NCBI RefSeq assembly: GCF_036327755.1
Contig: NZ_CP109596.1
Span: 2,294,001 to 2,358,000 of the forward strand
Direction of reading: 5' to 3'
DNA from: Nocardia sp. NBC_01503
GTDB taxonomy: Bacteria; Actinomycetota; Actinomycetes; Mycobacteriales; Mycobacteriaceae
DNA length: 64,000 nucleotides
Positions 22,508 through 30,760 of this stretch are shown here, one piece after another (the stretch's first letter is position 1; the number at the start of each line of letters is the position of its first letter). The notes beneath the pieces were generated by a model. It searched no databases, was not told where the DNA came from, and worked only from the letters and a program-made list of their open reading frames with translations. The translations under genes were made by a program, and so were the position numbers.

Positions 22508-23709
22508 GTGTCCAGCGCGATGAGGGCGCGGCCGAGCTGATCGATCTCGAACTTGGTCGTATACGGGGCCAGACCGATGGTGACGGCCCCGCCCTCGTCA
22601 TTGACCCCGAGCGCGTCGAGCAGGCGGCTGCCACCGTGTGATCCGCTCAGTGTGCCGATGCGGGCATCGGCGAGTTTGGCGGAGACCTTCTCGGCCTGCA
22701 TACCCGAGATGGTGAAGCTCACCGTCGGAATGCGGGTGGAGGCGCGGCCGATCACGGTCAGGTTCGGAATCGTGTCGAGCACCGACATCAGATGGTCGAA
22801 GAGTTGATCGTGGTAGTCCTGCAGCGACGTGATGGACATCTCCAGGCGTTCGCGGCGGGTACCGGTGGCGCGCTCGTCGAGTCCGGCCAGATAGTCGATG
22901 GAGGTGGCGAGTCCGGCCAGTAGCGCGTACTGGTGGCCGCCGACCTCGAGCCGCTCCGCGCCCTTGGCATAGGGGTTGAGCGACATGGACGGAATGCGGT
23001 CCAGGAACGCGGGATCGCGGAAGACCAGCGCGCCGATCTGCGGGCCGCCCCATGCCGGTGCGCTCAGGGCGATCACATCGGCGTTGAGTTCGTCGATATC
23101 GATGAGCGCGTAGGGCGCCGCGCCGAAGCAGTCGGCGACGAGCAGACCGCCGACCTCGTGCACGCGATCCGCGGCCACCCGCACCGCGGGTGCGGAGCCG
23201 ACGATCGGTGAGGCGGCGGTCAATGCGACCAATCGGGCGGTGGGTCCGATGAGCTCCTCGAACTGCCACGCGGGCATCTCGCAGGTCTCGATCTCCACCT
23301 CGGCCCAGCGCACATGTGCGCCATAGCGATTCGCGATGCGCAGCCACGGCGCGACATTGGCCTCGTCATCCAGGCGCGACAGCACGATCCCGGTGCCCAG
23401 ACCCAGCCGGGAGCTCAGCGATTCGGCGAGCCAGGCCAGCAATACCGCGCGATCCGGGCCGAGCACCACGCCCGCCGGGTCGCCGCCGACCAAATCCGCG
23501 ACCGCCTCGCGGGCGGCCTCCAGAATGGCGGCGCTGCGCTTGGCCGCGCCGTGCCGATTGGTGTGCGAGAAGGCCGAGGTCCGGAAACCTGTTGATACGG
23601 CTCGGGATACCGAATCGGGGACCAACATGCCCGCTTGCGGGTCGAGGTGGATCCAGCCGTCGCCCAGGGACGGTATGAGGCCCCGCACCCTTGCGACGTC
23701 GTAAGTCAT
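22504..23709 (-). CDS. Cysteine-desulfurase-like class-V aminotransferase fold lacking the PLP lysine
   Basis: A 401-residue protein aligned over its length with SufS/class-V aminotransferases: an N-terminal WIHLDPQAGMLVP (usual YLDNAA region), the large domain with VADCFGAAPYALIDIDELNADV, and a C-terminal domain. Where active enzymes have SAHK followed by G-P-x-G-x-G, this protein has SAPAWGGPQIGALVF: the His is Pro and the Schiff-base Lys is Ala. The catalytic persulfide Cys loop is also unclear. It is therefore probably not a PLP transaminase or desulfurase of the normal type. ATG 23709 is favoured; a GTG nine bases earlier is possible. Confidence 0.85.
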   Translation of the reverse strand: MTYDVARVRGLIPSLGDGWIHLDPQAGMLVPDSVSRAVSTGFRTSAFSHTNRHGAAKRSAAILEAAREAVADLVGGDPAGVVLGPDRAVLLAWLAESLSSRLGLGTGIVLSRLDDEANVAPWLRIANRYGAHVRWAEVEIETCEMPAWQFEELIGPTARLVALTAASPIVGSAPAVRVAADRVHEVGGLLVADCFGAAPYALIDIDELNADVIALSAPAWGGPQIGALVFRDPAFLDRIPSMSLNPYAKGAERLEVGGHQYALLAGLATSIDYLAGLDERATGTRRERLEMSITSLQDYHDQLFDHLMSVLDTIPNLTVIGRASTRIPTVSFTISGMQAEKVSAKLADARIGTLSGSHGGSRLLDALGVNDEGGAVTIGLAPYTTKFEIDQLGRALIALDT

Positions 23710-23810
23710 GCTCGTCACTCTAAAGGCAGAGGGCAAGTCGGCGTAACGGTGTGTGCGGTTTGGGTGATGCCCCTTAGCGCTGTCGGCGCTCACGCGACAT
23801 GATGGGGGGC

Positions 23811-24404
23811 ATGACGCAATCGGATGGGGTGCCGGAATCCATTGTCGTGATCGGCCCCGAGGGTAAGCCGCTGATGATTCCGGCTGCCGCGCAGATCGGC
23901 GGTGAACCCGTGGAGGTGACCGGACGGGTTGTCGGCGAGGGCAATTCCGACGAATCAGGCGATCAGGATGAGCAGCTCGCCGACATGGTGGAGCAGCCCG
24001 CGAAGGTCATGCGCATCGGCACCATGATCAAACAACTGCTCGAGGAGGTTCGGCACGCACCGCTCGACGATGCCAGCCGTTCCCGCCTGCGCGATATCCA
24101 CCGCACCTCCATTCGCGAACTCGAACAGGGCCTGGCCCCCGAACTCCGTGAGGAGCTCGAACGCCTCGCCCTGCCCTTCAGCGATGACGTGATCCCCTCG
24201 GACGCCGAACTCCGCATCGCCCAGGCCCAGCTGGTCGGCTGGCTCGAGGGCCTGTTCCACGGCATCCAGACCGCCCTGTTCGCCCAGCAGATGGCGGCCC
24301 GCGCCCAGCTCGAGCAGATGCGCCACGCACTGCCGCCGGGGGTGAGCGGGGCCGATCCGCGCGGTGGGCACGGCGCCTCCAGCGGCGGCGGGCAATACCT
24401 CTAG
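23811..24404 (+). CDS. bpa: Bacterial proteasome activator
   Basis: A 197-residue ring-forming activator of the actinobacterial 20S proteasome. A disordered acidic N-terminus is followed by a helical core (about residues 55-165, VMRIGTMIKQLLEEVR ... LVGWLEGLFHGIQTALF) and a glycine-rich tail ending in GQYL, the C-terminal motif that docks into the 20S pockets and opens the gate. Bpa works without ATP on unfolded proteins such as HspR. The start is ATG 23811, just after a G6 run; ATG 23799 would add four residues. It precedes the galactan export genes, as in mycobacteria. Confidence 0.93.
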   Translation: MTQSDGVPESIVVIGPEGKPLMIPAAAQIGGEPVEVTGRVVGEGNSDESGDQDEQLADMVEQPAKVMRIGTMIKQLLEEVRHAPLDDASRSRLRDIHRTSIRELEQGLAPELREELERLALPFSDDVIPSDAELRIAQAQLVGWLEGLFHGIQTALFAQQMAARAQLEQMRHALPPGVSGADPRGGHGASSGGGQYL

Positions 24405-24473
24405 CCGTTGAGCGGCCGGATCGGCGGCAGGTTCTCGTCGCAAAGCCCGAGCTATTAGATAGGGTCGGGTCTT

Positions 24474-25358
24474 GTGCCTGCTGCTGCTCCCCCCGACTCG
24501 GCGACGACCGACGTGCGCGCGGACGAAAACCCGGTGCCTCTAGTGTCGGATTCCCAGTCCTTCGCGCGCGCCTTCAAGGACTTTCGCGACGGATTCTCCC
24601 AGCGTGAATTGTGGTTGGCGCTCGGCTGGCAGGACATCAAGCAGCGTTATCGGCGCTCGGTGCTGGGGCCGTTCTGGATCACCATCGCCACCGGTTTGCA
24701 GGCGGCGGCCATGGGTGTGTTGTATGCCACCCTGTTCGGGCAGTCACTGAGTTCTTATCTGCCATATGTGACGGTCGGGCTGATTGTCTGGAATGTCATC
24801 AATGCCAGCATTCTCGAAGGCTCCGATGTGTTCATCGCCAATGAGGGCCTGATCAAACAACTTCCGTCCGCATTGAGCGTGCACGTCTATCGGCTGGTGT
24901 GGCGGCAGTTCCTGTTCTTCGCGCACAACCTGATCATCTACGTGATCATGCTGGCCGCGTTCAGCATCTGGCGGCATCTGCACTGGTCCGCGCTGCTGGC
25001 GATGCCCGGACTGCTGCTGATCTTCCTCAACGCGCTCTGGGTGACCATCGTCTTCGGCATCTTCAGCACCCGGTACCGCGATCTCGCACCGATCCTGGGC
25101 AGCACCACGCTGATGCTGTTCGTGCTCACCCCGGTCATGTGGAAGCCGACCGCGCTCTCGGGCACCGCGAGCGACCGTGCCAAGCTGGCCGAACTGGTGC
25201 CGACCTTCCACTACCTGGAAATCGTGCGCGCCCCGCTGCTCGGAGATCCGATTCACCTGCGCAGCTGGATCGTGGTACTGGCCATCACCGTCGTGGGCTG
25301 GATTGTCGCGATACTGGCTATGAAGAAGTTCCGTTCCCGCGTCCCCTACTGGGTGTGA
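24474..25358 (+). CDS. wzm: Galactan/O-antigen-type ABC exporter, permease (Wzm-like)
   Basis: A 294-residue ABC-2 permease with six predicted helices (about residues 65-290) and a soluble N-terminus containing the connecting segment SQRELWLALGWQDIKQRYRRS typical of Wzm. With the downstream ATPase it should export lipid-linked galactan across the cell membrane for arabinogalactan assembly; the mycobacterial equivalent is Rv3783. The start is GTG 24474. The ATPase gene begins eight bases after the stop, and glfT1 follows with an overlap, so the three form one operon. Confidence 0.92.
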   Translation: MPAAAPPDSATTDVRADENPVPLVSDSQSFARAFKDFRDGFSQRELWLALGWQDIKQRYRRSVLGPFWITIATGLQAAAMGVLYATLFGQSLSSYLPYVTVGLIVWNVINASILEGSDVFIANEGLIKQLPSALSVHVYRLVWRQFLFFAHNLIIYVIMLAAFSIWRHLHWSALLAMPGLLLIFLNALWVTIVFGIFSTRYRDLAPILGSTTLMLFVLTPVMWKPTALSGTASDRAKLAELVPTFHYLEIVRAPLLGDPIHLRSWIVVLAITVVGWIVAILAMKKFRSRVPYWV

Positions 25359-25365
25359 AGGCCGA

Positions 25366-26181
25366 ATGACCGACCATGTGAGTATCGAAGCCCAGAACGC
25401 GTGGGTGGAGTTTCCGATCTTCGACGCCAAATCCCGCTCGCTGAAGAAGGCCGTGCTGGGGTCCGCCGGTGGCGCCATCGGGCGCAACCAGTCCGATGTG
25501 GTGGTGGTCGAGGCGCTGCGCGATATCACCATGTCGCTGAAGGAAGGCGATCGCGTCGGCCTGGTCGGGCACAATGGCGCGGGCAAATCGACACTGCTGC
25601 GGCTGCTTTCGGGCATCTACGAGCCCACCCGCGGTACCGCCCGGATTCGCGGCCGGGTCGCACCGGTCTTCGATCTCGGCGTCGGTATGGATCCGGAGGT
25701 GTCGGGCTACGACAACATCATTATTCGCGGTCTGTTCCTCGGGCAGACCCGTAAGAAGATGCTGTCGCTGATCGATGAGATCGCCGACTTCACCGAATTG
25801 GGCGAATATTTGGCGATGCCGCTGCGCACCTACTCCACCGGAATGCGCGTGCGCCTGGCCATGGGCGTAGTCACCTCCATCGATCCGGAGATCCTGCTAC
25901 TCGACGAGGGTATCGGCGCGGTCGACGCGGAATTCATGAAGAAGGCGCGAATCCGATTGCAGGAATTGGTTTCCCGCTCCGGCATTCTGGTCTTCGCCAG
26001 CCACTCCAATGAATTCCTGGCCCAGCTGTGCGATTCCGCGATGTGGATAGATCATGGACAGGTACGCATGCACGGCGGCATCGAAGAGGTCGTGCGCGCG
26101 TACGAAGGCCCGGAGGCGGGCGATCACGTGGCGCAGGTGCTGCGGGATTTGGCACGTGAACCCGAACGGAATCCCGCATGA
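25366..26181 (+). CDS. wzt: Galactan/O-antigen-type ABC exporter, ATPase (Wzt-like)
   Basis: A 271-residue nucleotide-binding subunit. Walker A is GHNGAGKST, the signature motif is YSTGMRVRLA (a variant of LSGGQ normal for polysaccharide exporters), and Walker B is ILLLDEGIGAVD. It lacks the long C-terminal carbohydrate-binding domain of O9a-type Wzt, so recognition of the chain end is not expected. It starts eight bases after wzm and overlaps glfT1 by four bases (ATGA). It powers export of the lipid-linked galactan. Confidence 0.93.
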   Translation: MTDHVSIEAQNAWVEFPIFDAKSRSLKKAVLGSAGGAIGRNQSDVVVVEALRDITMSLKEGDRVGLVGHNGAGKSTLLRLLSGIYEPTRGTARIRGRVAPVFDLGVGMDPEVSGYDNIIIRGLFLGQTRKKMLSLIDEIADFTELGEYLAMPLRTYSTGMRVRLAMGVVTSIDPEILLLDEGIGAVDAEFMKKARIRLQELVSRSGILVFASHSNEFLAQLCDSAMWIDHGQVRMHGGIEEVVRAYEGPEAGDHVAQVLRDLAREPERNPA

Positions 26182-27137
26182 GCGAGCGCAGCGAGCGACC
26201 AGTAGGCGCCGTAGACCAGACCACACCGCATTTCGGCGACGATGCCCGCATCGTCGCCATCGTGGTGACCCATAAACGCAAGGACCTGCTCGCCGAATCG
26301 CTGAAGGTGCTCTCCACCCAGACGCGGGCGATCGACCACCTCATCGTCGTGGACAACGGCAATGAGGCCGAGGTCGGTGAACTGGTGCGCAATCAGCCCA
26401 TCGAATCCACCTATCTGGGTTCGGCGCACAATCTCGGCGGCGCGGGCGGTTTCGCGCTCGGCATGCTGCACGCGCTCACCATGGGCGCGGACTGGGTGTG
26501 GCTGGCCGATGACGACGGCCGGCCGGACGGGCCGGAAGTGCTTGCCACCCTGTTCGATTGCGCCAAGCGGCATCAGCTGGTCGAGGTGTCGCCGGTGGTC
26601 GCCGATATCGACGATCCGGATCGACTCGCCTTCCCGCTGCGCCGCGGCGTGGTGTGGCGGCGGTTGCGCTCCGAACTGGGCGACGAGGATTTCCTACCCG
26701 GGATCGCCTCGCTGTTCAATGGCGCGCTGGTCTCCGCGCAGGCCGTCGACATTATCGGCGTACCGGATCTGCGGCTGTTCGTGCGCGGTGACGAGGTCGA
26801 GGTGCATCGGCGACTGGTGCGCTCGGGACTGCCGTTCGGCACCTGTCTGCAGACCGCGTACCTGCACCCCAATGGGTCGGAGGAGTTCAAGCCGATTCTG
26901 GGCGGGCGTATGCACACGCAGTATCCGGATGATCCGGTGAAGCGGTACTTCACCTATCGCAATCGCGGATATCTGATGGCGCAGCCCGGTATGCGAAAGC
27001 TGTTGCCGCAGGAGCTGGCTCGCTTCGGCTGGTTCTTCCTGATGCAGCAGAAGGATCCGCAGGGCTTCATGGAGTGGCTGCGGTTGCAGCGGCTCGGCCG
27101 GCGCGAACAGTTCCGCAAGCCCGAGGCCAAGACCTAA
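26178..27137 (+). CDS. glfT1: Galactofuranosyltransferase GlfT1
   Basis: A 319-residue GT2-family enzyme that adds the first galactofuranose residues to the rhamnosyl-GlcNAc-decaprenyl linker of arabinogalactan. The GT-A fold starts at AIVVTHKRKDLL (about residue 28); the metal-binding motif is LADDDGRPDG and the HNLGGAGGF block binds UDP. The start overlaps the wzt stop (ATGA). The first 20 codons read MSERSERPVGA... and are encoded by a GAGCGAGCGCAGCGAGCG repeat also seen at about 14004; the enzyme fold begins after it, so this N-terminus looks like a repeat-derived addition. Confidence 0.93.
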   Translation: MSERSERPVGAVDQTTPHFGDDARIVAIVVTHKRKDLLAESLKVLSTQTRAIDHLIVVDNGNEAEVGELVRNQPIESTYLGSAHNLGGAGGFALGMLHALTMGADWVWLADDDGRPDGPEVLATLFDCAKRHQLVEVSPVVADIDDPDRLAFPLRRGVVWRRLRSELGDEDFLPGIASLFNGALVSAQAVDIIGVPDLRLFVRGDEVEVHRRLVRSGLPFGTCLQTAYLHPNGSEEFKPILGGRMHTQYPDDPVKRYFTYRNRGYLMAQPGMRKLLPQELARFGWFFLMQQKDPQGFMEWLRLQRLGRREQFRKPEAKT

Positions 27138-27210
27138 AGAGCCTGGTCAGAAATTCGATTGCGCCGATGCGGGCGACCTGACATGGTTGTGCCGTTCTCA
27201 AATCGGCGTC

Positions 27211-27375
27211 GCGGTCACCTCGGTGACCGCCCGGGGAAAGCAGAGGAGGTGGATTACGTGACTACAGCAGCACGGATTGTCGTGCGCGCGCGTGCATTTA
27301 CCGCGCAGTGCGTATCCACCTCGAATTCTCCGCGCTGAGTCCTGGGACGGGCTCAGCCCGTCAAAGGACCCCCTA
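27211..27375 (+). promoter_or_regulatory. Structured 5' leader of rsgA
   Basis: Contains a perfect hairpin GCGGTCACC/GGTGACCGC (27211-27230), a small ORF (27258-27338) whose ribosome binding region GAGGTGGATTACG (27246-27258) is complementary, with one bulge, to CGTATCCACCTC (27311-27322), and two mutually exclusive hairpins: GCTGAG/CTCAGC (from 27334) and GACGGG/CCCGTC (about 27346-27362). GTCCT near 27339 can also pair with AGGAC overlapping the rsgA ribosome binding site (27365-27369). The pairing is read directly; a regulatory role is inferred. Confidence 0.55.
27258..27338 (+). CDS. Candidate leader peptide upstream of rsgA
   Basis: A 26-codon ORF starting with GTG after the strong Shine-Dalgarno GAGGAGGTGG (six bases spacing). 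The product begins VTTAARIVVRARAFTAQC and ends SNSPR. It is Arg/Ala-rich with one Cys, similar in size to the actinomycete leader peptides that sense amino-acid supply, but I cannot place it in a known class. Its 3' part contains the sequence complementary to its own ribosome binding site, so translation would open that structure. It ends 39 bases before rsgA. Confidence 0.45.
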   Translation: MTTAARIVVRARAFTAQCVSTSNSPR

Positions 27376-27377
27376 TC

Positions 27378-28523
27378 ATGTCTGTGGTCGATTTCGACCT
27401 GCTCGCGCCCTACGGCTGGACCCCCGATGTGGCCGCCGAATACCTTCCGCTGCTGGGTGATTCACTGATCCCGGCGCGACTGCTGCGCATGGATCGCAGC
27501 GAATGCGATGTGGCGGTGCCGATCGCCAGCACCCGCCTGCCCGATCAGGCCGAGGCCGTCATCGTGCGGGCCCGCTGCCCCCGCTCGGACTCCGAGGTCA
27601 GTGGCCTGTGCACCGGCGACTGGGTCGGATTGAGCAATGAATACGGTGAACGGCCGACCACCCGCCGCATGCTGAATTCCGCGGTGGTGCGAAAGCTGTT
27701 GCCGCGCAGGACCGCGATCGTGCGCGCCGCGGTCTCCGGGCACTCCGATTCCCGCGCTCGCGCCACCGATCAGGTACTGGCCGCGAATGTGGATACCGTG
27801 CTGATCTGTTCGCCCGGCGATGGGGATGTCGATCTCGGGCGCATCGAGCGCATGCTCGCCCTGGCCTGGGAATCCGGTGCGCAACCGGTGGTGGTGCTCA
27901 CCAAAGCCGATCTGGCGGTGGATCTTTCACTGGACCAGGTACGGGCCGCCGCACCCGGCGCCACGGTGCTGGCGGTGAGCGCGGCCACCGGCCTCGGCAT
28001 GGAGGTGCTGTCCGCTGTCCTGGACGGCACGGTAGCCCTGCTCGGCCCCTCCGGCGCGGGTAAATCCACCCTCGCCAATGCCCTGCTGGGCTCGGAAGTG
28101 TTCGCCACCAACGAGGTTCGCGAGGGCGATAAGCGCGGCCGGCACACCACCGTGCACCGCGAACTCCGCCCCCTGCCCGGCGGTGGCACCCTCATCGACA
28201 CCCCGGGCCTGCGCTCCGTCGGACTCTGGGATGCCGGTGCGGGTATCGGCCGCACCTTCAGCGATATCGAATCCCTGGCCGCCGCATGCCGTTTCACCGA
28301 CTGTTCGCACGATCGTGAACCCGGCTGCGCCGTCCGAGCGGCCATCGAATCGGGTGCCCTGCCCGAGCGCCGCCTGACCAGCTACCGCAAACTCTCCCGC
28401 GAGAACGAGTGGATGGCGGCCCGCTCCGACAACCGCCTGCGCGCCGAGCGCGAACGCGCCTGGCGGCAGATCAACAAGGACCAGCGCCGCATGTACCGCC
28501 AACGCTCCCAATTCGGCCGATGA
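27378..28523 (+). CDS. rsgA: Ribosome small-subunit-dependent GTPase
   Basis: A 381-residue circularly permuted GTPase that aids late 30S maturation. The motif order proves the permutation: G4 TKAD (about residue 175) precedes G1 GPSGAGKST (about 224) and G3 DTPGL. The C-terminal zinc knuckle is C-x-DC-SH-x5-C (CRFTDCSHDREPGC). The N-terminal OB fold has an unusually long actinobacterial form. ATG 27378 has AAAGGA about nine bases upstream. A structured leader with a possible peptide precedes it, and a small coupled ORF follows by ATGA overlap. Confidence 0.93.
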   Translation: MSVVDFDLLAPYGWTPDVAAEYLPLLGDSLIPARLLRMDRSECDVAVPIASTRLPDQAEAVIVRARCPRSDSEVSGLCTGDWVGLSNEYGERPTTRRMLNSAVVRKLLPRRTAIVRAAVSGHSDSRARATDQVLAANVDTVLICSPGDGDVDLGRIERMLALAWESGAQPVVVLTKADLAVDLSLDQVRAAAPGATVLAVSAATGLGMEVLSAVLDGTVALLGPSGAGKSTLANALLGSEVFATNEVREGDKRGRHTTVHRELRPLPGGGTLIDTPGLRSVGLWDAGAGIGRTFSDIESLAAACRFTDCSHDREPGCAVRAAIESGALPERRLTSYRKLSRENEWMAARSDNRLRAERERAWRQINKDQRRMYRQRSQFGR

Positions 28524-28729
28524 ACACCGCGACCGCGCGCCCGGAACACTCAGCCCCGGGCGCCGCCCCGCACCCCATGGCCGCCCAGATCCTGAAGACC
28601 TGCGCGCGCTGGGGCTACGCACCCACCCCATCCCCTGCCTCCGAGCCCCGGCTGCTGCCACCCCTGTGGCGGGAGCGCCGCGCACTTCCCAGCTCCACCG
28701 GCGGGGCCGGGGCATTGGCGGGCGGATAG
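28520..28729 (+). CDS. Hypothetical small protein coupled to rsgA
   Basis: A 69-codon ORF whose ATG overlaps the rsgA stop (ATGA). The product is rich in Pro, Ala and Arg (starting MNTATARPEHSAPGAAPHPM) with one more ordered stretch AQILKTCARWGYAP. No domain is recognisable. The coupling and continued high third-position GC support it; its composition weakens the case. It ends 44 bp before the sensor kinase. Confidence 0.4.
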   Translation: MNTATARPEHSAPGAAPHPMAAQILKTCARWGYAPTPSPASEPRLLPPLWRERRALPSSTGGAGALAGG

Positions 28730-28773
28730 GTTGGAGGGGTGCGAAGAGCTGCGACGGTGCTGGTGACGGGGCG

Positions 28774-30075
28774 ATGACCGTCGTGCGGTGGGTGGCGACC
28801 CGGGTGCGGGCGATGCCGGGGGCGCTCTGGTATCTCGGCATGGGTGCCATCACCTCGCTGGTATCGATATTCGCGGTCGTCGGGCTGCTGATCATCGGGG
28901 CCGCATGCCTGGTCGGGGTGGGGATTCCGGTAATGCCGGAGGCGGTGAAGGTGGTGCGGCCGCTGGTTCGGCTGGATCGGTGGCGGGCCGGGAAGTACCT
29001 CGGGCGGGAGATTCCGGTCCCGTATCAGCCGCTGGAAGGCGGATGGCGGGAGCAGTGGGCGACGCTGGTCCGGGATCCGGCCAATCGGCGGGATCTGGGA
29101 TGGCTGGCGTGGAACGCGGCGGTCGGGCTGGTACTGGGTGTCCTGGCGGTGGCGCTGCCGATCTCGGCAGTGGTGAAGATTGTCGGGCCCTGGTCGTGGC
29201 GGCTGCTGCCGGGCGGGAGCGTGGACGACCTGGAGATTGTGGTCGACTCCTGGGGAATGGCCGCGGTGAGTTCGACTACCGGGCTGTTCGTGCTGTGGTT
29301 GGCGCTGCAGGCGCCGGTGGTCGCGCGCTGGCAGGCCAGGATCGTGGCGGCGTTGCTCGGCCCGGCCAAGGGGCTGGAGCTGGCGCATCGGGTGGCGGCG
29401 CTGACCGCCACCCGGGCGGCGGCATTGGATGCGCACGGAGCGGAGCTGCGGCGGATCGAGCGGGATCTGCACGATGGGGCGCAGGCCCGGATCGCGGCGG
29501 TGATCATGCAGCTCGGCGTGGCCGATCAACTCCGGCAACGGGATCCGGCCGCCGCCGATGAGCTGGTGCGCAAGGCGCAGGACACCGCCACCGCGGCGCT
29601 GTCGGAGCTCCGCGAGGTGGTGCGCAGTGTGTACCCGCCGGTGCTGTCGGATCGCGGTCTGGCCAGTGCGATTTCGGCGCTCGCGGCCCGCAGTCCCATC
29701 CCCTGCACCGTGGATCTCGGCCGGGGCGCGCAGCCCCCGAGCTCCGAGGACACCGCGCCCGGTCCGCATGCGGCCGACGCCTTCCCGCGCCGACCCGCGG
29801 CGGTCGAAGCGGCCGCCTATTTCGTGATCGCGGAGGCGCTCACCAATGCCACCAAACACTCTCGTGCCCAGCATGTTTCGGTCTCCCTCGGTGGGACGAC
29901 CGAGTTGCTGACGGTGGAGATACGCGATGACGGGGTCGGCGAGGCCCGGGATATCGAGGGCGGCGGGCTGGCCGGGATTCGGCGGCGCGCGGAGGCGCTG
30001 GACGGGCGCATGCTGCTGAGCAGCCCGGCCGGTGGACCTACCGTGGTGCGCGTGGAGCTACCGTGCGGATCATGA
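28774..30075 (+). CDS. Two-component sensor histidine kinase (NarL-partner, HisKA_3)
   Basis: A 433-residue membrane kinase. The N-terminus has a conserved sensor region with two helices (about 18-50), a loop PYQPLEGGWREQW, two more helices (about 112-140 and 165-190), i.e. the DUF4153/sensor type seen in LiaS-like kinases. The phospho-acceptor box is ERDLHDGAQARI (His about residue 236), the N-box is AEALTNATKHS, and the ATP lid has DDGVG. The response regulator starts 34 bp after the stop. Signal unknown; cell-envelope stress is plausible from the four-helix sensor form. Confidence 0.9.
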   Translation: MTVVRWVATRVRAMPGALWYLGMGAITSLVSIFAVVGLLIIGAACLVGVGIPVMPEAVKVVRPLVRLDRWRAGKYLGREIPVPYQPLEGGWREQWATLVRDPANRRDLGWLAWNAAVGLVLGVLAVALPISAVVKIVGPWSWRLLPGGSVDDLEIVVDSWGMAAVSSTTGLFVLWLALQAPVVARWQARIVAALLGPAKGLELAHRVAALTATRAAALDAHGAELRRIERDLHDGAQARIAAVIMQLGVADQLRQRDPAAADELVRKAQDTATAALSELREVVRSVYPPVLSDRGLASAISALAARSPIPCTVDLGRGAQPPSSEDTAPGPHAADAFPRRPAAVEAAAYFVIAEALTNATKHSRAQHVSVSLGGTTELLTVEIRDDGVGEARDIEGGGLAGIRRRAEALDGRMLLSSPAGGPTVVRVELPCGS

Positions 30076-30109
30076 TCAGCGGGAACGTCGAGCCACGCGG
30101 GGAGTCATC

Positions 30110-30754
30110 GTGCGCGTGGTGATCGCGGAGGATGACGCGCTGCTGCGCGAAGGGCTCGCATTGCTGTTGAAATCCGCCGGGATCGAGGTGGTCGCGGCCG
30201 TCGACAATGCCGATGATCTGCTCACCGTGGTGACCGCGGATCGGCCGGACGCGCTGGTGGTGGATGTGCGAATGCCGCCCACCTTCACCGATGACGGATT
30301 GCGGGCGGCGGTGCGGGCCAGGCAGATCCACCCCGGATTGCCGGTGCTGGTGCTGTCGGCCTGGGTGGAGGACAGCTATGCGGCCGAACTGCTCGGGGAC
30401 GGTGCGGGCGGGGTGGGATATCTGCTCAAGGAGCGGGTCGGCAAGGTGGATCGATTCCTGGAGTCACTGCGGCGGGTGGCCGATGGCGGCACCGCCATGG
30501 ATCCGGAGGTGATCTCGCAATTGCTGGTGCGGCGCAAGGCGGATGATCCGCTCTCGGCGCTGACCCCGCGCGAGCGGGAGGTGCTGGCGCTCATGGCGGA
30601 GGGGCTCGACAACGGCACCATCGCCGAGCGCCTCGTGGTCTCCGAAGGTGCTGTGCTCAAACATATTCGGAGCATCTTCGCCAAGCTCGGGCTGTTCGCG
30701 GACGAGGTCGGGCACCGCCGGGTATTGGCGGTGCTCGCCTATCTCAATGCCTGA
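30110..30754 (+). CDS. NarL/LuxR-type response regulator
   Basis: A 214-residue regulator. The receiver domain has the acidic pocket AEDD near the start, the phospho-Asp in ALVVDVRMP (about residue 54) and the switch Ser/Lys in VLSAW and LLKERV. The C-terminal LuxR HTH reads LTPREREVLALMAEGLDNGTIAERL. The start is GTG 30110 with GGGGAG six bases upstream; the longer frame overlaps the kinase. It pairs with the kinase at 28774. Confidence 0.93.
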   Translation: MRVVIAEDDALLREGLALLLKSAGIEVVAAVDNADDLLTVVTADRPDALVVDVRMPPTFTDDGLRAAVRARQIHPGLPVLVLSAWVEDSYAAELLGDGAGGVGYLLKERVGKVDRFLESLRRVADGGTAMDPEVISQLLVRRKADDPLSALTPREREVLALMAEGLDNGTIAERLVVSEGAVLKHIRSIFAKLGLFADEVGHRRVLAVLAYLNA

Positions 30755-30760
30755 TCACGC

